From Rhodobacter maris (lineage in GTDB: Bacteria > Pseudomonadota > Alphaproteobacteria > Rhodobacterales > Rhodobacteraceae): a stretch of DNA of 64,000 bases. Below the pieces are notes generated by a model. The model was not told the DNA's origin. It worked only from the letters and a program-made list of their open reading frames with translations, and did not search any database. Below, in pieces: positions 46,279-54,599 of the stretch. The DNA lies in NCBI RefSeq assembly GCF_900217815.1, contig NZ_OBMT01000001.1, positions 124,001 to 188,000 of the forward strand, in the 5' to 3' direction. Both the position numbers and the translations under genes were made by a program. Each line of letters opens with the position of its first letter. Positions within the stretch are counted from its first letter, which is position 1.

Positions 46279-47795
46279 CGGGAGCATTGCTCAAGATTGA
46301 GGGGCTGACGAAGGCCTATCCGGGCGTCGTGGCGAATGACGGGGTCGGCTTCGAGGTCGCGCCCGGCGAGGTGCACGCGCTGCTGGGCGAGAATGGCGCC
46401 GGCAAATCGACCCTCGTGAAGATGATCTACGGGCTCGTCAAGCCCGATGCCGGGGCGATGACCTTCGAGGGCGCGCCCTATGCCCCTGCCGAGCCGCGTG
46501 CCGCGCGGGCCGCGGGCGTGGCGATGGTATTTCAGCATTTCTCGCTCTTTGAGGCGCTGACCGTGGCCGAAAACGTCGCGCTCGGGATGGAGAACCCGCC
46601 GCCGATGCGCGCGCTTGCGGCGCGAATCCGCGAGATTTCGAATGCCTATGGCCTGCCCTTGGACCCCGCGCGCATCGTGGGCGATCTCTCGGCGGGCGAG
46701 CGCCAGCGCGTCGAGATCATCCGTTGCCTGCTGCAAGACCCGAAGCTTCTGATCATGGATGAACCCACCTCGGTGCTGACGCCGCAGGAGGTGGAGATCC
46801 TGTTTCGCACACTGCGCAAGCTCGCCGCCGAGGGCACCGCGATTCTTTATATCTCGCACAAGCTCGAAGAAATCCGCAGCCTCTGCGACGGCGCAACGAT
46901 CCTGCGCGGCGGCAAGGTGGTGGGCTCCTGCCTGCCGCGCGAGAAATCGGCGCGCGAGTTGGCCGAGATGATGGTGGGGGGCGAATTTGCCGCCACGACG
47001 CGGGCCCAGCGCAAACATGGCGCCACGATCCTTGAAGTCGCCAACCTCTCGCTCGCGCCGATGTCGCAATTCGGCCCGGCGCTGAAGGCCGTCACCTTCT
47101 CGCTTTCGGCGGGCGAGGTGCTCGGTATCGGCGGCGTGGCGGGCAACGGGCAGGAAGAACTGCTCGCAACGCTCTCGGGCGAGCGGCCTTCAGGCATCGG
47201 CACCGTGAGCCTGCACGGGCAGGACATTTCCGACCTCGGGCCGAATGACCGCCGCCGCCTCGGCCTCCTTGCGGCGCCCGAGGAACGGCTCGGCCATGCC
47301 GCGGTGCCAAACCTCAGCCTCACCGAAAACGCGATTCTCACCGGCACCGTGCGCCGCCCGTTGACCCGGAACGGCTTTCTCAATATCGGCGCGGCAAAAC
47401 GCTTTGCCGAGGAAATCATTCTCGGTTTTGACGTGCGCACGCCGGGGCCCCAGGTGGCCGCCCGCGCGCTGTCGGGGGGCAACCTGCAGAAATTCGTGAT
47501 CGGGCGGGAGGTGTTGCAGGCGCCCGAGGTGCTTGTGGTGAACCAGCCCACCTGGGGCGTCGACGCCGCCGCTGCCGCCGCAATCCGGCAATCGCTTCTC
47601 GATCTCGCTGCCAAGGGCGCGGCGGTGATCGTGATCAGCCAGGATCTCGATGAGCTGATGGAAATCTCCGATCGCTTCTGCGCGCTCAACGAGGGCCGGC
47701 TCAGCGCGCCGCGCCGCACCGAGGGGCTGAGCATGGAAGAGATCGGGCTGATGCTCGGCGGCGCGCATGGCATGCAGGAGGTGGCGGCGCGATGA
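46275..47795 (+). CDS. BMP-type nucleoside/purine ABC transporter, duplicated ATPase subunit
   Basis: The 506-residue protein has two fused nucleotide-binding domains of the RbsA/YufO type. The first has Walker A GENGAGKST, signature LSAGERQRVEI and Walker B LLIMDEPTSVL. The second lacks a normal P-loop (GIGGVAGNGQEEL), as usual for this group. I chose GTG 46275, which overlaps the xdhC stop (GTGA) and has AAAGGA upstream; ATG 46266 is an alternative. It is co-transcribed with xdhABC, pointing to purine or nucleoside uptake. Confidence 0.9.
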   Translation: MTGALLKIEGLTKAYPGVVANDGVGFEVAPGEVHALLGENGAGKSTLVKMIYGLVKPDAGAMTFEGAPYAPAEPRAARAAGVAMVFQHFSLFEALTVAENVALGMENPPPMRALAARIREISNAYGLPLDPARIVGDLSAGERQRVEIIRCLLQDPKLLIMDEPTSVLTPQEVEILFRTLRKLAAEGTAILYISHKLEEIRSLCDGATILRGGKVVGSCLPREKSARELAEMMVGGEFAATTRAQRKHGATILEVANLSLAPMSQFGPALKAVTFSLSAGEVLGIGGVAGNGQEELLATLSGERPSGIGTVSLHGQDISDLGPNDRRRLGLLAAPEERLGHAAVPNLSLTENAILTGTVRRPLTRNGFLNIGAAKRFAEEIILGFDVRTPGPQVAARALSGGNLQKFVIGREVLQAPEVLVVNQPTWGVDAAAAAAIRQSLLDLAAKGAAVIVISQDLDELMEISDRFCALNEGRLSAPRRTEGLSMEEIGLMLGGAHGMQEVAAR

Positions 47796-48871
47796 TCACG
47801 CTTGTGAAACGCCCCACGCCCTCGCGGGGCTGGGCCTTCGCCACGCCGGTTCTGGCGGTGATCGCCACGATGATCGCGGGCGGCGCGCTTTTCGCCGCGC
47901 TCGGCAAGGATCCGATCGCCGCGATCAAGGTGATTTTCTGGGATCCTCTTCTCGGTCCCAATGCCGCCTATTTCCGCGGGCAATTGCTCGTCAAGGCGGG
48001 GCCGCTGATCCTGATCGCGTCGGGGCTCGCCGTGGGCTTTCGCGCGGGGATCTGGAACATCGGCGCCGAGGGGCAATATATCATGGGCGCGCTCGCGGGC
48101 GCCTCGGTGGCGCTCGCCGCCTACCCGGCCGAGAGCCACCTTTTGTTCCCGGCGATGGTGATTGCCGGGGCGCTTGGCGGCTGGCTCTGGGGCATGATCC
48201 CGGCCGTGCTGAAAGTGTTCTTTGGCACATCCGAGATCCTCGTCTCGCTGATGCTCGTCTATGTGGCGCAGAACTTTTTGGCTTATGCGGCCTTCGGCCC
48301 GCTGAAAAACCCCGAAGGATTCGGCTTTCCGGGCTCGCGCAACCTCCAGCAATATGCCTCTGCCCATAACCCCGAGCTGATCGCGGGCACGGGGATGCAT
48401 TGGGGCGTGGTCGCCGCCTTCCTCGCCGTGATCGCGATCTATGTGCTGATGCAACGTCATATTCTGGGCTTCCGCATCCGCGTGGCGGGCGAGGCGCCGC
48501 GTGCGGCACGCTTTGCAGGCGTGCTTCCCGCAAGGCTCGTGATGTTCTGCCTTGGCCTCTCGGGAGCACTTGCGGGCCTTGCCGGGCTTTTCGAGGTCGC
48601 AGGCCCCAACGGCCAGATCACCGACAGCTTCAACGCGGGCTATGGCTTCACCGCGATCATCGTCGCCTTCCTAGGCCGGCTCAATGCGCTCGGCATCCTG
48701 CTCGCGGGGCTCTTGATGGCGCTCACCTATATCGGCGGGGATATGGCGCAGCTCATGCTCGGCCTGCCCACGGCGGCGATTCAGGTGTTTCAGGGGATGC
48801 TTTTGTTTTTCCTCTTGGGATTCGACCTGCTCACCCATTACCGTTTCCGCCTCGGGAGGGCGCGCGCATGA
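47792..48871 (+). CDS. BMP-type nucleoside/purine ABC transporter permease 1
   Basis: The 359-residue permease of the BPD_transp_2 family (YufP/NupB type) has about nine or ten membrane helices. Family marks include FRAGIWNIGAEGQYIMGAL near residue 85 and the EAA-like loop RVAGEAPRAARFAG. The start overlaps the ATPase stop (ATGA), and the stop overlaps the second permease (ATGA). Confidence 0.92.
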   Translation: MITLVKRPTPSRGWAFATPVLAVIATMIAGGALFAALGKDPIAAIKVIFWDPLLGPNAAYFRGQLLVKAGPLILIASGLAVGFRAGIWNIGAEGQYIMGALAGASVALAAYPAESHLLFPAMVIAGALGGWLWGMIPAVLKVFFGTSEILVSLMLVYVAQNFLAYAAFGPLKNPEGFGFPGSRNLQQYASAHNPELIAGTGMHWGVVAAFLAVIAIYVLMQRHILGFRIRVAGEAPRAARFAGVLPARLVMFCLGLSGALAGLAGLFEVAGPNGQITDSFNAGYGFTAIIVAFLGRLNALGILLAGLLMALTYIGGDMAQLMLGLPTAAIQVFQGMLLFFLLGFDLLTHYRFRLGRARA

Positions 48872-49797
48872 TCGGCGGCATCGACATCGTCACCCTTGTC
48901 GCGGCGCTGATGGCCGCTTCGACGCCGGTGCTGCTGGCGGCGACGGGCGAACTTGTGGCGGAAAAGGCGGGCGTCCTGAACCTCGGCGTCGAAGGCATGA
49001 TGATCCTTGGCGCGGTCGCGGGCTTTGCCACGGCGGTGACGACCGGAAGCCCGGTTCTGGGCTTTCTGGGCGGCGCGCTGGCGGGGGCGGTTCTGGCAGG
49101 CCTCTTTGCGCTCCTCACCCAATTCCTGCTCTCGAACCAGACCGCAACCGGCCTCGCCCTCACCCTCTTCGGGCTCGGGCTCTCCGCACTTTTCGGCAAG
49201 GGGTTCGAGGGGGTGCGCCCGCCCCCCACGCCGAAACTCGACTTCGGCCCGCTTTCGGATCTGCCAGTGCTTGGCCCTATCCTCTTTCACCATGACTGGA
49301 TAGTCTATCTCTCGCTGCTCCTCGTCCTCGCCACCTGGGCCTTTCTCAAATTCTCTCGCGCCGGGCTTGTGTTGCGCGCGGTGGGCGAGAATGACGATGC
49401 CGCCCATGCGCTCGGCTACCGGGTGATTGCCGTGCGCTTTGCGGCACTTGCCTTTGGCGGCGCGCTCGCGGGGCTTGGCGGCGCTTACCTCAGCCTCGTG
49501 CGGGTGCCGCAATGGACCGAGGGGATGACCGCGGGCGCGGGCTGGATCGCGCTTGCCATCGTCGTCTTTGCCAGCTGGAAGCCTGAGCGCGTGCTGATCG
49601 GTGCCTATCTCTTTGGCGGCATCACCGCGTTGCAACTGCAACTTCAGGCAGCGGGCTATGCCATTCCGGTGCATCTCCTTTCGATGGCGCCTTACGTGAT
49701 CACCGTGCTTGTGCTGGTGATCCTCTCCGCAACCCACCGCCACGGAGCCCCGGCCGCGCCGGCGGCGCTGGGGCGGTCGTTCCACGCCTCGAGCTGA
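48868..49797 (+). CDS. BMP-type nucleoside/purine ABC transporter permease 2
   Basis: The 309-residue second permease (YufQ/NupC type) begins MIGGIDIVTLVAALMAASTP and carries EKAGVLNLGVEGMMILGAV and RAVGENDDAAHALGY, the motifs expected of the smaller permease in these systems. The start at 48868 is preceded by GGGAGGG and overlaps the preceding stop. Longer in-frame starts would run through the first permease and are rejected. Confidence 0.92.
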   Translation: MIGGIDIVTLVAALMAASTPVLLAATGELVAEKAGVLNLGVEGMMILGAVAGFATAVTTGSPVLGFLGGALAGAVLAGLFALLTQFLLSNQTATGLALTLFGLGLSALFGKGFEGVRPPPTPKLDFGPLSDLPVLGPILFHHDWIVYLSLLLVLATWAFLKFSRAGLVLRAVGENDDAAHALGYRVIAVRFAALAFGGALAGLGGAYLSLVRVPQWTEGMTAGAGWIALAIVVFASWKPERVLIGAYLFGGITALQLQLQAAGYAIPVHLLSMAPYVITVLVLVILSATHRHGAPAAPAALGRSFHASS

Positions 49798-49847
49798 GAC
49801 CGGGGCCTTTCCAACCGGGCCGGAGGCCCACAACAAGGGAACATCCC

Positions 49848-50930
49848 ATGGACCGCAGATCCTTTCTGAAAACCACCGCCGCCACCGCGACGCTTGCCAC
49901 GCTGGGCCTGCCCGCCCGCGCCGCCGACCCGCTGAAAATCGGCTTCATCTATGTCGGCCCGGTGGGCGACATGGGCTGGTCCTATCAGCACGACGTGGCG
50001 CGCCGCGCGATCGAGGCGGAATACGGCGACAAGGTCGTCACTTCCTTCATCGAAAACGTGCCCGAAGGCCCGGATGCCGAACGCGCGCTGACCCAGCTCG
50101 CGCTCGAAGGCAACCAGCTCATTTTCGCAACCTCGTTCGGCTTCATGGATGCGGCAGTCAACGTCGCCTCCAAATTCCCGAACGTGAAATTCGAACATGC
50201 CACCGGCTACAAGCGCGCCGAAAACCTCGGCACCTATGATGCGCGCTTCTACGAGGGCCGCGCGATTCAGGGCACCATCGCCGGTCGGATGACGAAGACC
50301 AACAAGATCGGTTACATCGGCTCCTTCCCGATCCCCGAAGTGATCCAGGGCATCAATGCCGCCTTCATCCACGCCAAGAAAGTGAACCCGGATGTCGAGA
50401 TCAAGGTGGTCTGGGCCTACACTTGGTTCGACCCGGCGAAAGAAGCCGATGCCGCCGCCGCGCTGATCGCCGAAGGCTGCGATTTCGTGCTGCAGCACAC
50501 CGACTCGACCGCACCGCAAGCGAAGGCGCAGGAAGCGGGCAACGTTTATACTTTTGGCCAGGCCTCCGACATGGAAGCCTTCAAGCCCGCCCCGCGCGTT
50601 GCCTCGACGATCGACAACTGGGCGCCCTATTACGTCGAACGCACCAAGGCGATGCTCGAAGGCAGCTGGACCGCGGATGCCACCTGGGGCGGCATCGGCT
50701 CGGGCATGGTGAAGATCGGCGAGATCACCGATGCGGTGCCCGCCGAGGTGAAGGCCGAAGCCGAAAACCTGATCGAGATGATCGGTTCGGGCGAATACCA
50801 CCCCTTCACCGGCCCGCTCAACAAGCAGGATGGCTCGGTCTGGCTCGCCGAGGGCGAAACCCCCGATGACGGCCAGCTCGCCGGGCTCAATTTCTACGTC
50901 GAAGGGATTTCGGCCGAAATGCCGAAGTGA
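49848..50930 (+). CDS. BMP-family substrate-binding protein (Tat-exported)
   Basis: The 360-residue periplasmic binding protein of the BmpA/PnrA family binds purine nucleosides or bases. It begins MDRRSFLKTTAATATL, a twin-arginine signal (RRSFLK) with cleavage near ARA-A at residue 24. The mature protein starts KIGFIYVGPVGDMGWSYQHD, the family hallmark. No lipobox is present, so it is soluble in the periplasm. With the two permeases and ATPase it completes the transporter that presumably feeds xanthine dehydrogenase. A strong terminator follows. Confidence 0.92.
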   Translation: MDRRSFLKTTAATATLATLGLPARAADPLKIGFIYVGPVGDMGWSYQHDVARRAIEAEYGDKVVTSFIENVPEGPDAERALTQLALEGNQLIFATSFGFMDAAVNVASKFPNVKFEHATGYKRAENLGTYDARFYEGRAIQGTIAGRMTKTNKIGYIGSFPIPEVIQGINAAFIHAKKVNPDVEIKVVWAYTWFDPAKEADAAAALIAEGCDFVLQHTDSTAPQAKAQEAGNVYTFGQASDMEAFKPAPRVASTIDNWAPYYVERTKAMLEGSWTADATWGGIGSGMVKIGEITDAVPAEVKAEAENLIEMIGSGEYHPFTGPLNKQDGSVWLAEGETPDDGQLAGLNFYVEGISAEMPK

Positions 50931-50956
50931 CGCGACAGAAATTCGTGTTAGAGTTG

Positions 50957-50987
50957 AAGGGTGGGCTCCGGCCCACCCTTTTTTCTT
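50957..50987 (+). terminator. Rho-independent terminator of the xdh-transporter operon
   Basis: A perfect 10-bp stem aagggtgggc/gcccaccctt with tccg loop, followed by ttttctttc, 27 bases after the binding-protein stop. Confidence 0.92.
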
Positions 50988-51026
50988 TCATATGAAGGCA
51001 ATGCGGCAAATTCTCACAGAACTCGC

Positions 51027-51066
51027 TTGACAGCCGCGCGCCTCATATTCAGAGATGTGCATGGAA
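51027..51066 (+). promoter_or_regulatory. Probable sqr promoter with SqrR-like operator
   Basis: TTGACA at 51027-51032 is a perfect -35 hexamer. The -10 is not canonical (TATTCA follows after only 13 bases). Overlapping it, ATTC-N8-GCAT at 51047-51062 is close to an ATTC-N8-GAAT inverted repeat, the type proposed for the sulfide-responsive repressor SqrR/BigR. Confidence 0.35.
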
Positions 51067-51103
51067 AGGGCGGTTGCCCGAAGCCAGTTCAGGGGAGGGA
51101 CGA

Positions 51104-52387
51104 ATGGCTCATATCGTGGTTCTGGGCGCCGGTCTTGGCGGTGCCATCATGGCTTACGAGTTGCGCGAACAGGTGCGCAAGGAAGACAAGATCACCGTCA
51201 TCACGAAAGATCCGCACTACCATTTCGTGCCGTCAAACCCCTGGGTGGCCGTGGGCTGGCGCTCGCGCAAGGAGATCACCGTCGATCTCGCGCCGACGAT
51301 GAAGAAAAAGAACATCGACTTCATCCCGGTCGCGGCCGCGCGGCTGCATCCCTCTGAAAACCGGGTCGAACTCGAAAACGGCCAGTCGGTGAGCTACGAT
51401 TACATCGTCATCGCCACCGGCCCGGAACTGGCGTTTGACGAGATCGAAGGCTTTGGCCCCGAGGGCTACACCCAGTCGATCTGCCATATCGACCATGCCG
51501 AGGATGCCCGCATCGCCTTTGAGCGCTTTTGCGAAACCCCCGGCCCGATCATCATCGGCGCGGTGCAGGGCGCAAGCTGCTACGGCCCAGCCTATGAATT
51601 CACCTTCATCCTCGACACCGCCCTGCGGAAAATGAAAATCCGCGACAAGGTGCCGATGACCTTCATCACCTCAGAGCCCTATGTCGGCCACCTCGGCCTT
51701 GACGGCGTGGGCGACACCAAGGGCCTGCTTGAAGGCAACATGCGCGAGAAACACATCAAATGGATGACCTCGTGCCGGGTGAAAAAGGTCGAAGACGGCA
51801 AGATGATCGTCGAGGAAATCGCCGATGACGGCTCGGTCAAGGCCGAGAAGGAAATGCCCTTTGGCTATGCGATGATGCTGCCCGCCTTCCGCGGCATCAA
51901 GGCGCTGATGGGGATCGAGGGGCTCGTCAACCCGCGCGGCTTCGTGATCGTCGACCAGCACCAGCAAAACCCGAAATACAAGAACGTCTTTGCTGTGGGC
52001 GTTTGCGTGGCGATCCCGCCGGTGGTGCCAACGCCGGTGCCCTGCGGCGTGCCGAAAACGGGCTTCATGATCGAAAGCATGGTCACGGCAACGGCGCATA
52101 ACATGGGCCGGATCGTGCGCGGCCAGGAGGCCGATGAGGTCGGCACCTGGAACGCCGTCTGTCTGGCCGATTTCGGCGATCAGGGCATCGCCTTTGTTGC
52201 GCAACCCCAGATCCCGCCGCGCAACGTCAACTGGTCGGCGCAGGGCAAATGGGTGCATTGGGCAAAAGAGGGATTCGAGCGCTATTTCATGCACAAGCTG
52301 CGCCGCGGCACCTCGGAGACCTTCTACGAGAAGGCGGGGATGAAGATCCTCGGCATCGACAAGCTCAAGGCGGTCAAAAAAGGCTAG
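51104..52387 (+). CDS. sqr: Sulfide:quinone oxidoreductase (type I)
   Basis: The 427-residue flavoprotein begins MAHIVVLGAGLGGAIMAYEL (FAD-binding GxGxxG). The three catalytic cysteines of the R. capsulatus enzyme are at the same positions: C127 (SICHID), C159 (GASCYGP) and C353 (NAVCLADFG). It oxidises sulfide to polysulfide at the periplasmic face of the membrane and reduces ubiquinone. The C-terminal amphipathic helices (YFMHKLRRG onward) bind the membrane. GAGGGA precedes the start. There is no downstream sulfur gene on the same transcript. Confidence 0.97.
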   Translation: MAHIVVLGAGLGGAIMAYELREQVRKEDKITVITKDPHYHFVPSNPWVAVGWRSRKEITVDLAPTMKKKNIDFIPVAAARLHPSENRVELENGQSVSYDYIVIATGPELAFDEIEGFGPEGYTQSICHIDHAEDARIAFERFCETPGPIIIGAVQGASCYGPAYEFTFILDTALRKMKIRDKVPMTFITSEPYVGHLGLDGVGDTKGLLEGNMREKHIKWMTSCRVKKVEDGKMIVEEIADDGSVKAEKEMPFGYAMMLPAFRGIKALMGIEGLVNPRGFVIVDQHQQNPKYKNVFAVGVCVAIPPVVPTPVPCGVPKTGFMIESMVTATAHNMGRIVRGQEADEVGTWNAVCLADFGDQGIAFVAQPQIPPRNVNWSAQGKWVHWAKEGFERYFMHKLRRGTSETFYEKAGMKILGIDKLKAVKKG

Positions 52388-52399
52388 GCGTCAGAGGAG

Positions 52400-52474
52400 G
52401 CAGGCCCCCGAAGGCCTGCTGGCGCATCTCCGCCGCGGCGGAGAAAAGGCGGGCCTTCGCGGCCCGCCTTTCGC
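52400..52474. terminator. Three tandem hairpins between convergent sqr and efeM
   Basis: Successive stems are gcaggcc/ggcctgc (52400-52419), the palindrome tctccgccgcggcggaga (52427-52444) and an 11-bp stem aaaggcgggcc/ggcccgccttt (52445-52471). The last has A and T tracts on both sides and can act as a bidirectional intrinsic terminator. Confidence 0.8.
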
Positions 52475-52483
52475 ATTCAGCAC

Positions 52484-53287
52484 TCAGCCCAGACCGAGGC
52501 GGCCGCGCAGCGTGGCCAGATCTTCGGCCAGCGTGTTCACCAGCGCCGAGAGGCGGCGGCGGTCTTCGTCGGTGAGCTTTTCGTAGCTCACGAAGCCCTC
52601 GCCCTCGCGGTATTTGGCGAGCGTTTCATTCGCCTTGGCGAAATTGCCCTCGACCGAGGCGAGGAAATCCTTGTCTTCGACATGCGGGCCGAAAAGCTCG
52701 ACAATCTTGTAAGCGCCATCGAAGTTGCCGTGGAAATCCCACAGATCGGTGCGGGAATAGCGGTCTTCCTCACCCGAGATCTTGGTGGCGGCCACTTCAT
52801 CCATCAGCACCGAGGCGCCGCCCACCACGACCGCGGGCGGGAAGGTCAGCCCGTCGATCCGCTTGGCCAGCTCCTCGACATCCGATTGCAGCTTGTCGGC
52901 GATGGCGGTCACATGATCGGTCTTGCCCTCGACCCAGAGCGCATATTCGAGCCGGTGGAAGCCGGTGAATTCCGGGTCTGCCTCGGCCTGTTCATAATCA
53001 TCCGCGCGCGCGTCGATCGGCGCGTCGAGGTCGGCGAAAAGCTCCGCCACCGGTTCGATCCGCTCGTAGCTGAGCCGCGTCGGCGCAAAGAGCGCTTTCG
53101 CTTTCTCAACATCACCCGCCTTCACGGCTTCGGTGAAAGCGCGGGTCTCGTCCACCAAAGTCTCCGTGTTTTCCGTGACATAGAGCTTGTATTCGGCAAT
53201 CGGCGCGACCAGATCGAGCGCTGCCTGCTCGGCAAAGGCGGGGGCGGTGGTGGCCAGCAGCAACGCTGCGAGGGGAAGGGTTTTCAT
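52484..53287 (-). CDS. efeM: Imelysin/EfeM-type periplasmic iron-binding protein
   Basis: The 267-residue protein has a signal peptide ([19 protein letters not shown]) and one M75/EfeO-type four-helix domain without a cupredoxin domain, the EfeM form. The metal-site HxxE motif is intact at H111-E114 ([10 protein letters not shown]). It probably binds ferrous or ferric iron in the periplasm for EfeU. It ends the efe operon, 16 bases after efeB. I set the start at ATG 53287, with AAAGGA 9 bases upstream; an ATG three codons earlier is too close to that site. Confidence 0.88.
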   Translation of the reverse strand: MKTLPLAALLLATTAPAFAEQAALDLVAPIAEYKLYVTENTETLVDETRAFTEAVKAGDVEKAKALFAPTRLSYERIEPVAELFADLDAPIDARADDYEQAEADPEFTGFHRLEYALWVEGKTDHVTAIADKLQSDVEELAKRIDGLTFPPAVVVGGASVLMDEVAATKISGEEDRYSRTDLWDFHGNFDGAYKIVELFGPHVEDKDFLASVEGNFAKANETLAKYREGEGFVSYEKLTDEDRRRLSALVNTLAEDLATLRGRLGLG

Positions 53288-53302
53288 CGGATGCATCCTT
53301 TC

Positions 53303-54598
53303 TCAGGTTTTGCGGGGGGTGCGGCCAATGGCGTCGATCAGCTGGCGGCCAAGATAATCGTCGGCGGCGTCCGAAAAGCCGGGCGGCGCAAAGAAATAGC
53401 CACCACCGACAGGTTTGATATATTCTTCAAGGGGTTCTCCGTTCAGCCGCGTTTGCGCGGCCAGAAAGCCATCCTCAAGGCTCGCCTGCCAGGCGATGAA
53501 GAGAAGCCCCTGATCGAGCTGGCCCGAGCGGGTCACACCGTTTGAGTAGTTGAAAGGGCGGCGCAGCATCAGATGGCGCTCGCCGGCTTCATCGCGCGGG
53601 TTGGCCAGCCGGATATGGCTGTCGAGCGCCACTTTTTCGCCTTCGGGGTCGGCGGCGTAATCGGGCACATCGGCCTCGCTGCCCGCGGGCTGGTCAAGCG
53701 GCGCGCCGGTGATCTTGGTGCGGCCAAAGATCCGCTCCTGCTCGGTGAGCGGCGTGCGGTCCCAGCGCTCGACGAAATTGCGGATGATCCGCACCGCCAT
53801 ATAGCTGCCCTCGGCGGTCCAGTCGGGCGTCTCGACCCAGAGCACGCGCGCCATGAGCGCCTCATCGGCGGCGTCGGGGTTGCCCGAGCCGTCGCGGAAG
53901 CCCAGAAAATTGCGCGCCGATTCCATCACCCCCGGCGGCTGCGGCGGGATCACGGGCACGTTGCCCTCCTGCTTCCAGCGCAAAACCAGTTGATCGGGCA
54001 GGTTTTTCAGCACATCGCGCAGGGCGTGGATGATCGTATCCTGGGTATTGGCGCAAAATTGCAACGCAATATCGCCGTGGCAAAGATCAGCATCGAGCGC
54101 GTCATTGGGGAAGGACGTCATCCGCACCAGCTGCGCCGGGCGATGCGCCGCGAGCCAAGCGTGGCGCTCAAAGAGCGATGAGCCAAGCCCGAGCGTGACG
54201 GTGAGCCCGTCAGGGCGCAGCACCGGCCCCAGGATGCCGCTGTCGAGCGGCGGCAGTTTCGGGTCGACCTGCGGCACCGCTCCGCCACTCGTCAGGAACC
54301 GGATCCGCTCGGTGAGGCGGCGCAGGAGCCGCTCAAGGTCGGCTGGCGTGTCGACGATCGCATCGAAACTCGCCACCATGCCCCAGGCGGGGCGCGGCGT
54401 GGCGATGCCGGGTTGATGCGCCCCGAAAGGCGAGATCCGGTCGCTCGACGAGGTGGCGCCCGCCTGCGGCGCGGCGGTGACGGCCGAGGCCTGCGCGGGC
54501 GCCTCCGCCCGGGCCGCGCCCAGCGCGAAGGGACAGGTTGCAAGACCCAGGCCCAGCCCCTTGATCAGGGCCCGGCGGCTTTCGTTCATCTCGGACAT
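53303..54598 (-). CDS. efeB: Deferrochelatase/peroxidase EfeB (DyP type)
   Basis: The 431-residue haem protein of the dye-decolourising peroxidase family has a twin-arginine signal (ESRRALIKGLGLG) with cleavage near residue 32. The GxxDG motif GFRDGSGNPD and the proximal-ligand segment DSHIRLANPRD are intact. EfeB oxidises ferrous iron or extracts iron from haem in the periplasm. It lies one base after efeO. Confidence 0.95.
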   Translation of the reverse strand: MSEMNESRRALIKGLGLGLATCPFALGAARAEAPAQASAVTAAPQAGATSSSDRISPFGAHQPGIATPRPAWGMVASFDAIVDTPADLERLLRRLTERIRFLTSGGAVPQVDPKLPPLDSGILGPVLRPDGLTVTLGLGSSLFERHAWLAAHRPAQLVRMTSFPNDALDADLCHGDIALQFCANTQDTIIHALRDVLKNLPDQLVLRWKQEGNVPVIPPQPPGVMESARNFLGFRDGSGNPDAADEALMARVLWVETPDWTAEGSYMAVRIIRNFVERWDRTPLTEQERIFGRTKITGAPLDQPAGSEADVPDYAADPEGEKVALDSHIRLANPRDEAGERHLMLRRPFNYSNGVTRSGQLDQGLLFIAWQASLEDGFLAAQTRLNGEPLEEYIKPVGGGYFFAPPGFSDAADDYLGRQLIDAIGRTPRKT

Positions 54599-54599
54599 G

